This document shows, in pieces, positions 18,171 through 26,994 of a stretch of DNA of 64,000 nt (position 1 is its first letter; the number at the start of each line of letters is the position of its first letter). Under the pieces are notes generated by a model. The model ran no database searches. It had not been told where the DNA came from and worked only from the letters and a program-made list of their open reading frames with translations. The DNA comes from Synechococcus sp. J7-Johnson (lineage in GTDB: Bacteria > Cyanobacteriota > Cyanobacteriia > PCC-6307 > Cyanobiaceae). Both the position numbers and the translations under genes were made by a program. The stretch spans positions 1-64,000 of the forward strand of contig NZ_JAGQBU010000009.1 in assembly GCF_024345795.1 (NCBI RefSeq), in the 5' to 3' direction.

Positions 18171-19057
18171 GCCGCTTCCCCCAGCTGGAGTGGTGTCAGG
18201 GTCCGGAGTTGATCGCCAGAGCTGCCAAAAACCTGATCGATCCCCAGGGGCGTGACCTGGCTGGACGGGTGCAGTGGTGGCAGCTGCCTGGATTCACGGG
18301 GGAATGGCCCGTTGCCGTGCTCGGAGAGGGTGAACCCCTGCTGCTCCTGCATGGCTTTGACAGCTCCCTGCTGGAGTTTCGGCGGTTGGCGCCGCTGCTG
18401 GCTTCCCGCTTTCGTCTCTACATTCCCGACCTCTACGGTTTTGGCTTCAGCCCTCGCCCCAGTTCTGGTCGATACAATCCAGGTGGTGTGATCGACCATC
18501 TCATGGCGGTGGTGGAGCGCATCGAGTCGGCCTCAGCTCCGAACGCATCACCACCTCTGGGTGTCATCGGCGCCTCCATGGGCGGAGCGGTGGCGGTGGA
18601 GCTGGCCCGGCGCCTGCCTTCCCGCGTGGACAGGCTGCTGCTGTTGGCACCCGCCGGACTCACCGGACGCCCCATGCCCCTGCCCCCCCTGCTGGATCGG
18701 CTTGGGGTGCGCTTTCTCGCCCTGCCTGGGGTGAGGCGCGGACTTTGCCGGCAGGCTTTTGCCAACCCCGACATCAGCGTGGGACCTGCCGAGGAGGAGA
18801 TCGCTTCGCTCCACCTTCAGGTGATTGGCTGGGGGGAGGCCCTGGGCAGCTTCGCCCGCAGCGGAGGGTTCGCCGGCTGCGGAGACCCCCTGCCAGGCCA
18901 GCCCCTCAAGGTGCTGTGGGGAGCCGATGACCGGATCCTGCGCCTGCCACAGAAGCAAGCCGCCCTGGCCCTGCTGGGCGATCGGGTCGTGGAATTGGCG
19001 GCCTGCGGCCACCTCCCCCACCTGGACCGGCCCGAGGCCGTGGCCGCCGTCTGCTGA
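18167..19057 (+). CDS. Alpha/beta hydrolase
   Basis: A 296-residue alpha/beta hydrolase. The oxyanion segment is LLLLHGFDSSLLEFRRL (about residue 58), the nucleophile elbow is GVIGASMGGAVAVELA (Ser about 138), and the C-terminal region has VLWGADDRILRLP (acid) and CGHLPHLDRPEAVAAV (histidine). The catalytic triad is thus complete. The substrate is unknown. The start is a TTG at 18167 overlapping the stop of the dehydrogenase gene (TTGA), so the genes are coupled. It is convergent with the outer-membrane protein gene. Confidence 0.88.
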   Translation: MSRFPQLEWCQGPELIARAAKNLIDPQGRDLAGRVQWWQLPGFTGEWPVAVLGEGEPLLLLHGFDSSLLEFRRLAPLLASRFRLYIPDLYGFGFSPRPSSGRYNPGGVIDHLMAVVERIESASAPNASPPLGVIGASMGGAVAVELARRLPSRVDRLLLLAPAGLTGRPMPLPPLLDRLGVRFLALPGVRRGLCRQAFANPDISVGPAEEEIASLHLQVIGWGEALGSFARSGGFAGCGDPLPGQPLKVLWGADDRILRLPQKQAALALLGDRVVELAACGHLPHLDRPEAVAAVC

Positions 19058-19097
19058 GGCCAGAAATCGGCGGCCGAAGGGCCTGCGGGACATCAGC

Positions 19098-20051
19098 TCA
19101 CCAGAGGCCGCGGATCGGAGCGGACTCAGGAATTGGCTGGACGAACGGTTCAGGGGCGGGTTGCGGCGCCGGTTCGGGGGCCGGGGTCACCACCACCGTC
19201 TCGGGAGCCGGTTGGCCAAAGCGGTAGCGGAAGCCCAGCTTGGCGCCGAAGTCGTTGTAGGAGTCGTAGCGGATGTTCTCGCCGTCGAATCCGGAGGCGC
19301 CGGAGTAGGTGCCCTCAAGGTAGACGTCACTGGCGTTGCTCACGCCGTAGCTCACACCCAACTTGGCCTGCCAGCCGAACAGCCCCACGTTCGCTCCTCC
19401 GGTGGAGGCGCTTTCACCGTTATTTGAGACCCTGATGCGGGGTGTGCTCAGGTTGGTGTAACCGACACCGCCGCCGATGTAGGGAGTCCAGCGGCTGCCG
19501 GTGCTGATGTCCCAGTAGCCACTGGCGAAGATGTCGTTCTTGTTGATGGAACCGGAGGAATTGAGGTCGTAGTCGTTCCCATCAATCGAGAAGGACACGT
19601 CGTTGACGCTGGAACTGGTGTAGACGTAACTCAGCTCGGTGCGAAACGCCCCGAAGTCGTAGCCAACCGCGAGATCGCCGGAGAAGCCACCACCGAAACT
19701 TAGATCGCCGTTGATGTTCTCAAAGCCGCGGTCATCCAGGTTGCGGCTGCGGATGCCGGTGTCAGTGGGCCAGGCAGCGCCGAGACCCAGGCCGACGTAC
19801 CAACCTGTGGCCTGCTCATAGAGGGGCGCTTCATTGCTGCCGAAGCTCTGGGCCACGCTGGCATTGGCGCTGGTGTTGGGCTCAGGGCTAGGGCTGAGGG
19901 CGATGGCTGAGCCATCAGGTGAGAGCAGTGCGGCTGAACCGGGAGCCATTGCGGCGGCGGGTTCAGCCGCACGGGCCGGGATGGCGAGGAGGGTGCCAGC
20001 GGCACTGGCGGCAAAGCCGCATCCCATGGCTAGTAATTTTTTATTGTTCAT
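19098..20051 (-). CDS. Outer-membrane beta-barrel protein
   Basis: A 317-residue exported protein. The signal peptide is KKLLAMGCGFAASAAG...IPARAAE. A linker rich in Ser, Pro and Ala follows, then about residues 80-280 form an OmpA/OprF-like eight-stranded barrel with alternating residues (GWYVGLGLGAAWP, GDLAVGYDFGAFRTELSYVY, WTPYIGGGVGYT, LGVSYG, AKLGFRYRFGQ). The tail is a repeated PAPEPAPQPAPEP element, perhaps a periplasmic spacer. The ATG at 20051 follows GAGG at good spacing; a longer upstream frame is rejected. A surface or porin-like role is inferred. Confidence 0.82.
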   Translation of the reverse strand: MNNKKLLAMGCGFAASAAGTLLAIPARAAEPAAAMAPGSAALLSPDGSAIALSPSPEPNTSANASVAQSFGSNEAPLYEQATGWYVGLGLGAAWPTDTGIRSRNLDDRGFENINGDLSFGGGFSGDLAVGYDFGAFRTELSYVYTSSSVNDVSFSIDGNDYDLNSSGSINKNDIFASGYWDISTGSRWTPYIGGGVGYTNLSTPRIRVSNNGESASTGGANVGLFGWQAKLGVSYGVSNASDVYLEGTYSGASGFDGENIRYDSYNDFGAKLGFRYRFGQPAPETVVVTPAPEPAPQPAPEPFVQPIPESAPIRGLW

Positions 20052-20073
20052 TTTGAACCTCTTGTACGTTTTT

Positions 20074-20079
20074 ATTATA
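20074..20079 (-). promoter_or_regulatory. Likely -10 element of the outer-membrane protein gene
   Basis: On the minus strand the AT-rich stretch CTTTTATAATAAAAACG contains a perfect TATAAT, 22 bases before the ATG. No convincing -35 lies 16-18 bases further up. It is the most AT-rich spot in the 154-base divergent region. Confidence 0.5.
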
Positions 20080-20205
20080 AAAGCATAGGTGAGCCGTCCA
20101 GGTCGCAAGCGAGCCAGACCTCCACCTGGTCGTCAGAGCGATCTGATCACCAGGTGAAAACAGGGAACGATCTCTGTTAGGAGGAGCCTTCCTGACCTCG
20201 CCTGC

Positions 20206-20862
20206 ATGGCTGGAGCTGAACCCGCCGAGCCGTCGCGTTCCCCCAGCAGCGGTCCAGTGCTGCAACTGCTCGCTTCCGGCCTCCAGCTCTGGATTCGCAG
20301 TCAATGCGAGGCCGTCGAGAGCCTGGAGATCCAGCTGCATGGTTCCGCCCTCAACCTGCTGCGCGGCCGCCTCGATGGGGTGAGCCTGATGGCCCGCCAG
20401 GTGGTGTACCAGGGGCTGGAGATCGAGTTGGTGGAACTCCAGAGCGATCCCCTGCGGATCCAGGTCGCTGGGGTTCTGCGCGGCCAACCGGTGCAGCTCA
20501 AGCATGCCTTCCTGATCCGCGGCAAGGTGGCTTTCACGGCCGATGGATTGAGCAGCTCCCTGAACCGTCCCCGCTGGCGGAATCTCAGTGACCACCTCGG
20601 GGAGCAGCTGCTCGGCCTTGGCCCTCTCAGGCAGCTTCGCATTGCCCGGGACATCCTGATCGTTGCCGCCGAGGCCCATGGTCAGGCCCAGCTGATCGAG
20701 CTGGAAACCCGCCCCGAAGCCGACCAGGGCAGTGTCGTGATCCGTGACCTCAACGGGCACCTGCGCGGGCGCCTGCCGATGGACCCGAACATCCGCATCG
20801 AGCGGGCCAGCCTCGAAGCCGACATGCTCCAGCTCCAGGGTGAAGCCCGGGTCTCCCCCTGA
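20206..20862 (+). CDS. DUF2993 family protein
   Basis: A 218-residue DUF2993 (LmeA-like) protein. These are related to lipid-binding tubular proteins. Visible features are LQLWIRSQCEAVESLEIQLHGS, GRLDGVSLMARQVVYQGLEIELVELQSDPLRI and HLRGRLPMD, the typical pattern of short strands and intermembrane-lipid-type repeats. There is no signal peptide. Cyanobacterial members are common and uncharacterised. It starts at an ATG (20206) and is convergent with cdsA, 7 bases apart. Confidence 0.75.
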   Translation: MAGAEPAEPSRSPSSGPVLQLLASGLQLWIRSQCEAVESLEIQLHGSALNLLRGRLDGVSLMARQVVYQGLEIELVELQSDPLRIQVAGVLRGQPVQLKHAFLIRGKVAFTADGLSSSLNRPRWRNLSDHLGEQLLGLGPLRQLRIARDILIVAAEAHGQAQLIELETRPEADQGSVVIRDLNGHLRGRLPMDPNIRIERASLEADMLQLQGEARVSP

Positions 20863-20869
20863 ACGAACC

Positions 20870-21754
20870 TCAGGCCAGCAGCGGCACCAGCAAGGTCACG
20901 AAGTAGTAGACCACCGCCGGGGTGAACAGAAAACTGTCGATTCGGTCAAGGATGCCCCCGTGACCCGGGATCGCATCACCGGAGTCCTTCACCCCCGCAT
21001 CCCGTTTCATCATCGATTCGGTGAGGTCCCCCACCAGGGCAAACAGCGACACCACCCCCCCCAGCAATCCGCCCACCACCCAGCCCCAGCGCCAGCCCAG
21101 CAACAGGCCGCCCACCACGCCCACCAGCACCGCGCTGGCCACACCGCCGAAGGCGCCCTCCACGGTTTTGCCCGGGGAGATCGGCGAGAGAGGATGCAAT
21201 CCGAAGCGGCGGCCGATCACGTACGAGCCGATGTCGGTTGCCACCACCATCAGGCAGGCCATCAGGGTGAGCGCCATGCCCGGGGTGAAGGGCCAGCTGG
21301 CTCCCTGCAGTTGGGGTGCCAGGGCTGGATCGAGCAGATCACGCAGGCGCAGCCAGTGGCTGGGCAGGAAGCCCAGATAGAACAGGCCGAAGATCGAAGC
21401 GGCAATATCAGCGATGGTGCCTGTCACCGGCTGAAGCAGCAGCCAGCCGCAGATCACCGCCCCTGACACCGGCACCACCGCCGCCGCCAGGTCGACCGCC
21501 ATGCCGCCGCCGCTGGCCCACTGGGTGGCAAACAGCAGCAGTTGGCAGGCCACCAGCGTGGTCTTGGTGGCGGGTCGGATTCCCTTGAACTGGGCCAGGC
21601 GGAAGAACTCCAGCAGCCCCAGATGCACGATCACCCCTACCGCCACAGTGAACCACCAGCTACCGAGGCTCACCACCACAAGGCCAAAGCCTCCAGCGGC
21701 GAAGCCGCTGAACAGCCGTGAAAGCGAGGTGCGCGGCCGTGAACCCTGACTCAC
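20870..21754 (-). CDS. cdsA: Phosphatidate cytidylyltransferase
   Basis: A 294-residue polytopic membrane enzyme that makes CDP-diacylglycerol. It has about eight hydrophobic segments. The signature near the C-terminus runs LSPISPGKTVEGAFGGV and LVGDLTESMMKRDAGVKDSGDAIPGHGGILDRIDS, which includes the metal-binding aspartates. The start is a GTG at 21754, overlapping the cbiT stop by 4 bases (GTGA). It supplies precursors for phosphatidylglycerol, which photosystems need. Confidence 0.96.
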   Translation of the reverse strand: MSQGSRPRTSLSRLFSGFAAGGFGLVVVSLGSWWFTVAVGVIVHLGLLEFFRLAQFKGIRPATKTTLVACQLLLFATQWASGGGMAVDLAAAVVPVSGAVICGWLLLQPVTGTIADIAASIFGLFYLGFLPSHWLRLRDLLDPALAPQLQGASWPFTPGMALTLMACLMVVATDIGSYVIGRRFGLHPLSPISPGKTVEGAFGGVASAVLVGVVGGLLLGWRWGWVVGGLLGGVVSLFALVGDLTESMMKRDAGVKDSGDAIPGHGGILDRIDSFLFTPAVVYYFVTLLVPLLA

Positions 21755-22401
21755 CCGTGGCGCTCGGCAGCGATCAAAAAGAGAGGCTCAGCCGCCGCCA
21801 GGCGGGCCTGGCTGCCGCGACGCTGCATGCGATGGACCGTCGCCTGCACCACTTGAACGTCCCTGGCTTCCAACTGGGCCAAAGTATTGGTTGCATCCAC
21901 AAGCCCCTCCAGGCTGGCGGTGCTGATCACAAGCCGTCCGCGGGGCTGCAGGGCCGCCCAGATCGCACGCAAGACGCTGGCCAGTGGGCGGCCCACCTCC
22001 AGGATCACCCGATCGGGGTGCTGCGGCAGCAGGGAGAGTCCATCGGGCGCCTCGCCTGCGTGGATGTGCAGGTTGTCGATGGCCAGGTGCCGCCGGTTGC
22101 GCTCCAGCAGCTCGATCGCCTCCGGATCCCGCTCCAGGGTGTGCACCTGGCCCAGGGGCATCAGGCGGGCAATCTCCAGGGCCAGGGCACCGGTGCCGCC
22201 GCCCACATCCCAGACCGTGGAATCGGCCCTGGGGCGCAGATGGGCCAGCAGCATCACCCTCAACTCCATTGGTGTGGGAGTGAAACCCGGGGCATCTTCA
22301 AAGGCCTGGTCGGGCAGTCCCGGGGTGACGAAATCCCACTGGAAGGCAGGTACTGGCTCGGATCGCCGTGTTGAATCACCAGCTCCCTGCCTTGCGCCCA
22401 T
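21751..22401 (-). CDS. cbiT: Cobalt-precorrin-6B C15-methyltransferase (CbiT)
   Basis: A 216-residue class I methyltransferase of the corrin pathway. It has the CbiT-type FTPTPMELRVMLLAHLRP entry, the SAM loop VWDVGGGTGALALEIARL and LERDPEAIELLERNRR. It methylates C15 and decarboxylates the ring during cobalamin synthesis. Other corrin genes (cobB, cbiX) are elsewhere in this window, not adjacent. It lies 12 bases from the upstream PLP enzyme gene and overlaps cdsA. Confidence 0.87.
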   Translation of the reverse strand: MGARQGAGDSTRRSEPVPAFQWDFVTPGLPDQAFEDAPGFTPTPMELRVMLLAHLRPRADSTVWDVGGGTGALALEIARLMPLGQVHTLERDPEAIELLERNRRHLAIDNLHIHAGEAPDGLSLLPQHPDRVILEVGRPLASVLRAIWAALQPRGRLVISTASLEGLVDATNTLAQLEARDVQVVQATVHRMQRRGSQARLAAAEPLFLIAAERHG

Positions 22402-22413
22402 CCGCAGCGCCCA

Positions 22414-23790
22414 TCAGGCCACAACCTTCACCGTATCAGCGATCTGGCCGGGCCAGAGCCGGCGTTGCTCCCTCAGCCACTCCAGTCGCGCCGCATCGAT
22501 CCGCTCACCTGGAATCAACAGGGGAATTCCCGGTGGATAGGGGCAGATCGGCTCCGCCGCCAGCCTCTCAAGCGCCTGCTCCAGGAGCAGGGTCTGGTGG
22601 GGCAGCCTCCACGCCTCGCCAGGGGTCAGCTCCGGCTCCATCAGGGCGGGAATCGGCGGTGGTGTGAAGGGGAGGAGGGCTGGCCCGCCAAGGGCCTGGC
22701 GCAGCTGGTTGAGCTGGGTGGGCAGAAGCCTGCGAACCCGCCGCGGTGGGCGTTCCCCCAGACAGAAGGTGAGGCAGCCGGGCTCGGGCAGCTCGGCGAT
22801 CACGCCCCGCTGGAGCAGCCAGGCGTCGGCCGCAAGGCCATTGATGCCCAGGGCGGCACTGTGGAACACCAGGCGCAGGGGATCCTGGTTGGCTGCCAGA
22901 GGCAGGGAGGCTCTCTCCAGCGCCTGCCGCAGCTCGTTCGCCCGGGCGATGGCCCGGCTCAGGCCCCGGGCGCCGGCGGTGCTGTGGCGGTGCGCGAAGG
23001 CCGCCGCCGCCGAGGCCAGCAACAGTGCACTGGGACTGGAGGTCTGGAACCAGAGCAGAGACCGCTCGATCGCCTCCTCGCTCACCCGCCCGCGCCGCAG
23101 CAGCAGGGCGGCGCTCTGGGCCAGTCCACCTGCGCTCTTGTGCAGAGACTGAACCACCAGATCGGCCCCGGCCGCCAGAGCCCCCATCGGCAGACCCGGT
23201 TGGCCGAAGTGGGCCCCATGGGCTTCATCCACCAGCACCGGCAGGCCGTGGTGGTGGGCCACCGCGATCAGACCCTGCAGATCTCCCGCCAGGCCCTGGT
23301 AGGTGGGATGCACCAGCACCAGCGCCGCCAGGGTTGGGGCCTGCTCCAGGCGCCGCAGCAGCCAGTCGGGGCTTGGTGGCAGCCACAGTCCGGTGGCCGG
23401 ATCGAAGGGGAGATCGAACAACACCGGCCGCAGTCCGCCCAGCACGCAGGCGTGCAGCAGGCTGCGGTGCAGGTTGCGCGGTAGCAGCACCCGCTCGCCG
23501 GGTTTGGCCAGAGCCAGCAGGGCCACCTGCAGCATCCCGCTGGCTCCGTTCACCCCGAACCAGCAGCGATCGGCTGCGCAGAGGCGGGCAGATTCGGCCT
23601 GGTCGGCGGCCACGGCACCACCTGGCTCCAGCGGCCCTCCGATCTCGGGCAGTTCCGGCAGATCCCAGCGGCCGGGGCGCTGCCGCAGCAGCTGGCGCAG
23701 GCCCGGCGCCAGACCCCTTCCTCGCCCATGGGCGGGCAGGTGCAGATCGAGGCGCGGGAGGCCCTGACGCAGGGTCGACAGCAGGAGCAT
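22414..23790 (-). CDS. Orn/Lys/Arg decarboxylase-type PLP enzyme
   Basis: A 458-residue fold-type I PLP enzyme of the major-domain Orn/Lys/Arg decarboxylase family. Conserved parts are LHLPAHGRGRG, WFGVNGASGMLQVA, LPRNLHRSLLHACVLGG, VLVHPTYQGLAGDLQ, LPVLVDEAHGAHFG and the PLP lysine in VVQSLHKSAGGLAQ. The small C-terminal domain shows ICPYPPGIPLL. Picocyanobacterial copies are usually annotated as lysine or arginine decarboxylase; the true substrate is not readable. ATG at 23790 (a GTG lies one codon earlier). Divergent from the UbiB gene. Confidence 0.85.
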   Translation of the reverse strand: MLLLSTLRQGLPRLDLHLPAHGRGRGLAPGLRQLLRQRPGRWDLPELPEIGGPLEPGGAVAADQAESARLCAADRCWFGVNGASGMLQVALLALAKPGERVLLPRNLHRSLLHACVLGGLRPVLFDLPFDPATGLWLPPSPDWLLRRLEQAPTLAALVLVHPTYQGLAGDLQGLIAVAHHHGLPVLVDEAHGAHFGQPGLPMGALAAGADLVVQSLHKSAGGLAQSAALLLRRGRVSEEAIERSLLWFQTSSPSALLLASAAAAFAHRHSTAGARGLSRAIARANELRQALERASLPLAANQDPLRLVFHSAALGINGLAADAWLLQRGVIAELPEPGCLTFCLGERPPRRVRRLLPTQLNQLRQALGGPALLPFTPPPIPALMEPELTPGEAWRLPHQTLLLEQALERLAAEPICPYPPGIPLLIPGERIDAARLEWLREQRRLWPGQIADTVKVVA

Positions 23791-23869
23791 CACCAGCCCT
23801 GGACTTTCTAGAGTCTGGGGTCACCACCTCAGGCGTCGCAGGAGTTTCCCCATCACCGCCAGCTCTCCT

Positions 23870-25564
23870 GTGCGCCCGGCCTCACCAGCGCGTTCCGCCC
23901 GGGTCGAAGGGCCACCGCCCCGCTACGAGCCAGCCGCCGATCTGCGCTGGATGCTGCTGCGCCCCTGGATCCTGGTGTCGCGCCTGGTGGCGGTGCTGTG
24001 GCAGCTGGGCTGGCTGGCCCTGGTGCTCGTGGTGCAGGGAAGCAGCAGCGATCGCTCCGTGCAACAGCGACTGGGCCGCCGCATCCTCCAGACACTCACC
24101 CAGCTGGGTCCCTGCTTCATCAAGGTGGGGCAGGCCCTTTCCACCCGCCCCGATCTGGTGCGTCGCGACTGGCTCGACCAGCTCACCGAGCTGCAGGACA
24201 ACCTGCCCCCCTTCCCCCACGAGCTGGCCCTGGCGGAGATCGAAGCGGAGCTGGGGGCACCGGCGGTGGAACTCTTCGAGCATTTCCCGCCCTACCCCGT
24301 GGCAGCGGCCAGCCTGGGACAGGTGTACAAGGCGGAGCTGACAACAGGCCAGTGGGTGGCGGTGAAGGTGCAAAGGCCCAACCTGGCCTATATCCTGCGC
24401 CGCGATCTGGTGATCATCCGCTTGCTCGGGGTGCTCACCGCTCCATTCCTTCCCCTGAACCTGGGCTTCGGCCTCGGCGACATCATCGATGAGTTCGGCC
24501 AGACCCTTTTCGATGAAATCGATTACAGACGCGAAGCCGATAACGCTGAGCGTTTTGCCGCCCTCTTCGCTGACAACCCTGCCGTCACGGTGCCACGGGT
24601 GGAGCGGCAGCTCTCCAGCCGCAGGGTGCTGACCACCAGCTGGATCAACGGGATCAAGCTGCAGGACCGGCTGGAACTGGAGTCGCACAGGCTCGAGCCC
24701 GATGCCCTGATCCGCACCGGGGTGATGGCTGGTCTGCAGCAATTGCTGGAGTTCGGCTATTTCCACGCCGATCCCCATCCAGGCAACCTCTTCGCTCTGC
24801 CGGGGCGCACAGGTGCCATGGGCCACGTGGCCTATGTCGATTTCGGGATGATGGATTCGATCAGCGATGCCGATCGGCTCACTCTCACCGGTGCGGTGGT
24901 GCATCTGATCAACCGGGATTTCGAAGCCCTTGCCGTCGATTTCCGGACCCTCGGATTCCTGCGTCCTGACGCCGATCTCGCCCCGATTGTCCCGGCTCTG
25001 GAGACGGTGCTGGGCGGCCAGCTGGGGGAGAGCGTGGGCTCGTTCAACTTCAAGGCGATCACCGATCGCTTCTCGGAGCTGATGTTCGACTACCCCTTCA
25101 GGGTGCCGGCCCGCTTCGCCCTGATCATCCGGGCGGTGGTGAGTCAGGAAGGGCTGGCCCTGCGGCTCGATCCCGGCTTCAAGATCATCCGCGTGGCCTA
25201 TCCCTATGTGGCTCGGCGGCTGCTGGCCGGCGATACCGCCGAGCTGCGGGAGAAGCTGCTGGAGGTGCTTTTCGATCGCCAGGGCCACCTGCAGCTGGAA
25301 CGGCTCGAAAGCCTGCTGGGGGTTGTGGAACAGGACGATGCCAACCCTGATCTGCTGCCGGTGGCCGGAGCAGGTCTGCGCCTGCTGCTCGGTCCCCGTG
25401 GCGGCAGCCTGCGCCAGCGGTTGCTGCTGATGCTGGTGCGCGACAACCACCTGAACACCGAGGACCTGCAGGCGTTGATGGGTCTGCTGCGCCGCACCTT
25501 CTCCCCGTCCAAGGTGGTGGGCGGGCTGCTGCAGCGGCTCAACCCCCTGGCACCGGCCGCCTGA
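23870..25564 (+). CDS. ABC1/UbiB family atypical kinase
   Basis: A 564-residue protein of the ABC1/ADCK/UbiB family. Its motifs are the KxGQ signature GPCFIKVGQALSTRPDL (about residue 82), the alanine-rich loop AAASLGQVYKAEL, VAVKVQRPN, the ExD-type DIIDEFGQTLFDEIDYRREADNAERF, the catalytic FHADPHPGNLF and AYVDFGMMD. C-terminal helices may touch the membrane. These proteins support quinone/prenylquinone metabolism, including plastoquinone in cyanobacteria. The start is a GTG at 23870. Confidence 0.93.
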   Translation: MRPASPARSARVEGPPPRYEPAADLRWMLLRPWILVSRLVAVLWQLGWLALVLVVQGSSSDRSVQQRLGRRILQTLTQLGPCFIKVGQALSTRPDLVRRDWLDQLTELQDNLPPFPHELALAEIEAELGAPAVELFEHFPPYPVAAASLGQVYKAELTTGQWVAVKVQRPNLAYILRRDLVIIRLLGVLTAPFLPLNLGFGLGDIIDEFGQTLFDEIDYRREADNAERFAALFADNPAVTVPRVERQLSSRRVLTTSWINGIKLQDRLELESHRLEPDALIRTGVMAGLQQLLEFGYFHADPHPGNLFALPGRTGAMGHVAYVDFGMMDSISDADRLTLTGAVVHLINRDFEALAVDFRTLGFLRPDADLAPIVPALETVLGGQLGESVGSFNFKAITDRFSELMFDYPFRVPARFALIIRAVVSQEGLALRLDPGFKIIRVAYPYVARRLLAGDTAELREKLLEVLFDRQGHLQLERLESLLGVVEQDDANPDLLPVAGAGLRLLLGPRGGSLRQRLLLMLVRDNHLNTEDLQALMGLLRRTFSPSKVVGGLLQRLNPLAPAA

Positions 25565-25624
25565 GTGGCCGGGCACCCGTCTCCTGATCGCTAGGGTCAG
25601 CGTCAAACCCTTGAAAGCCTGCCC

Positions 25625-26092
25625 GTGATCAGCGATCCCACCGGTTCAGAGGCCCTCACTCAGGGGTACGCGGCGGGCTCCTTCGCCGATTTCGAGGGCG
25701 CCGACATCCTGCTGGAGTACGTGCCGGTGGGGCAGCCACCCTTCTTCCTGGCAGGAGTGGGCTTTGCGATCGCGATTCTCTGCGGTCTGACCTTCTCTCG
25801 CCTGGTGCAGAACCGGCTTGACGGCTGGAAGCAGGACCGGCTCAACCTGCTGCCCCTGGCGGTGGCAGAAACCGTCGCGTCCTATGCGGGGCTGATTCTG
25901 GGAGTGACCCTGTTCATCGGCGGCAGCCTGCAGGTGTTCGGCTTCGGTGGTGGCACGGCTCTGCTGGTGGCCCTGCTGCTCTCCCTGCTCACCGGTGGCG
26001 CACTCTGGGCGCAACTGGAGGGGCTGATGCGGCAGGTGCAGGACGGCAGCTTCAAGGCCGTGGATTTCGACAACTTCGATCAGTTCTTCTGA
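25625..26092 (+). CDS. Conserved three-helix membrane protein
   Basis: A 155-residue protein with three predicted membrane helices: PPFFLAGVGFAIAILCGLTF (residues about 38-57), a second at about 77-110 and GTALLVALLLSLLTGGALW at about 116-135. The C-terminal tail is acidic and aromatic, ending DFDNFDQFF. I recognise it as a cyanobacterial conserved protein without a known role. The start is a GTG at 25625. It lies 60 bases after the UbiB gene and 20 before the AlkB-like gene. Confidence 0.7.
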   Translation: MISDPTGSEALTQGYAAGSFADFEGADILLEYVPVGQPPFFLAGVGFAIAILCGLTFSRLVQNRLDGWKQDRLNLLPLAVAETVASYAGLILGVTLFIGGSLQVFGFGGGTALLVALLLSLLTGGALWAQLEGLMRQVQDGSFKAVDFDNFDQFF

Positions 26093-26112
26093 AGCCTGAA
26101 GCGTTTGCCTGG

Positions 26113-26826
26113 ATGGAGCCCACAGGCCAGATCCATCAGTGGCAGGCCCCTGGCCTGGCCCTGCGCCTCTGGCCCGCATGGGCCAAGGATCCCGAAGGGC
26201 AACTGAGTCGGTTGCAGCAGGAAATCCCCTGGCGACAGGAGTCGATCACCCTGTTCGGCCGCACCCACCCCATGCCGCGGCTCACCTGCTGGGTGGCAGA
26301 TCCCGGCTGCTCGTACCGCTACAGCGGCCTGGCCAATGAGCCCCAGCCCTGGTCGGATGCCCTGATCGAGATCAGGGATTCTCTGGAGATCACGCTGGGC
26401 TGGCGCTTCAACTCAGTGCTGCTCAACCGCTACCGCGACGGCACCGATTCCATGGGCTGGCATGCCGACGATGAACCGGAGCTGGAACCACTTGCGCCGA
26501 TCGCCTCCCTGAGCCTCGGAGCCAGCCGCAGCTTCCGGCTCAGGCCCCGCGACCGCCGGCCCGGGGCAGCCGAGCCGCTCCTTCTCGAGCTGAGCCACGG
26601 AGATCTGCTGGTCATGGACCCTCCCACCCAGCAGCACTGGCTGCATGCGCTGCCACGGCGGTTGCGGGTGCGGCAGGAGCGGCTGAACCTCACGTTCAGG
26701 GTGATCAGAACCGCGCCAATACCAAGGGATCAGGCTTCGCTGCCAGCGGTCTCGAGCATGGCCACCGTGACCGGGATCGTCTCAAGAGCTTCCTCGTTGT
26801 CTAGAAAGGCCTCGAAGGAGCGGTAG
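26113..26826 (+). CDS. alkB: AlkB-like 2-oxoglutarate/Fe(II) dioxygenase
   Basis: A 237-residue dioxygenase of the AlkB superfamily (repair of alkylated bases). The core is NSVLLNRYRDGTDSMGWHADDEPELEPLAPIASLSLGASRSF with the HxD iron ligands, then LELSHGDLLVMDPPTQQHWLHALPRR (second histidine) and ERLNLTFRVI (2-oxoglutarate arginine). The N-terminal region also matches the ALKBH2/3-like pattern (PRLTCWVAD). The last 32 residues, from about 26730, overlap a convergent gene and look unlike a conserved domain. Confidence 0.87.
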   Translation: MEPTGQIHQWQAPGLALRLWPAWAKDPEGQLSRLQQEIPWRQESITLFGRTHPMPRLTCWVADPGCSYRYSGLANEPQPWSDALIEIRDSLEITLGWRFNSVLLNRYRDGTDSMGWHADDEPELEPLAPIASLSLGASRSFRLRPRDRRPGAAEPLLLELSHGDLLVMDPPTQQHWLHALPRRLRVRQERLNLTFRVIRTAPIPRDQASLPAVSSMATVTGIVSRASSLSRKASKER

Positions 26827-26990
26827 CGGCAGACAACGGGGGGCGGATCACTCTCGGCTTCGGCCTGATCCCAGGCTTCCTGCCAGCCAAGATCCTTGGG
26901 GCGGACCTGGGTGTAGCAAGTCAGAGCTTCCTCCAGATCGCCGGCATCAGCGATGCACTCCCCCCGCCAGTAGACCTCGAAAAAGGGCAC
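26730..26990 (-). CDS. Conserved small protein downstream of the sigma factor
   Basis: An 86-residue acidic protein (PFFEVYWRGECIADAGDLEEALTCY at the start), with no family I can name. The start is taken as the GTG at 26990, 4 bases after the sigma factor stop; a longer frame would lie inside the sigma gene. Its 3' end overlaps the alkB 3' end for 97 bases. The tight spacing suggests it is co-transcribed with the sigma factor. Confidence 0.55.
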   Translation of the reverse strand: MPFFEVYWRGECIADAGDLEEALTCYTQVRPKDLGWQEAWDQAEAESDPPPVVCRYRSFEAFLDNEEALETIPVTVAMLETAGSEA

Positions 26991-26994
26991 GTTC

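Noticed and set aside
23882-25606. 574-codon open frame antisense to the UbiB gene
   Set aside because: Covers the same bases as a fully conserved UbiB frame; His/Gln-rich composition typical of GC-rich shadows.
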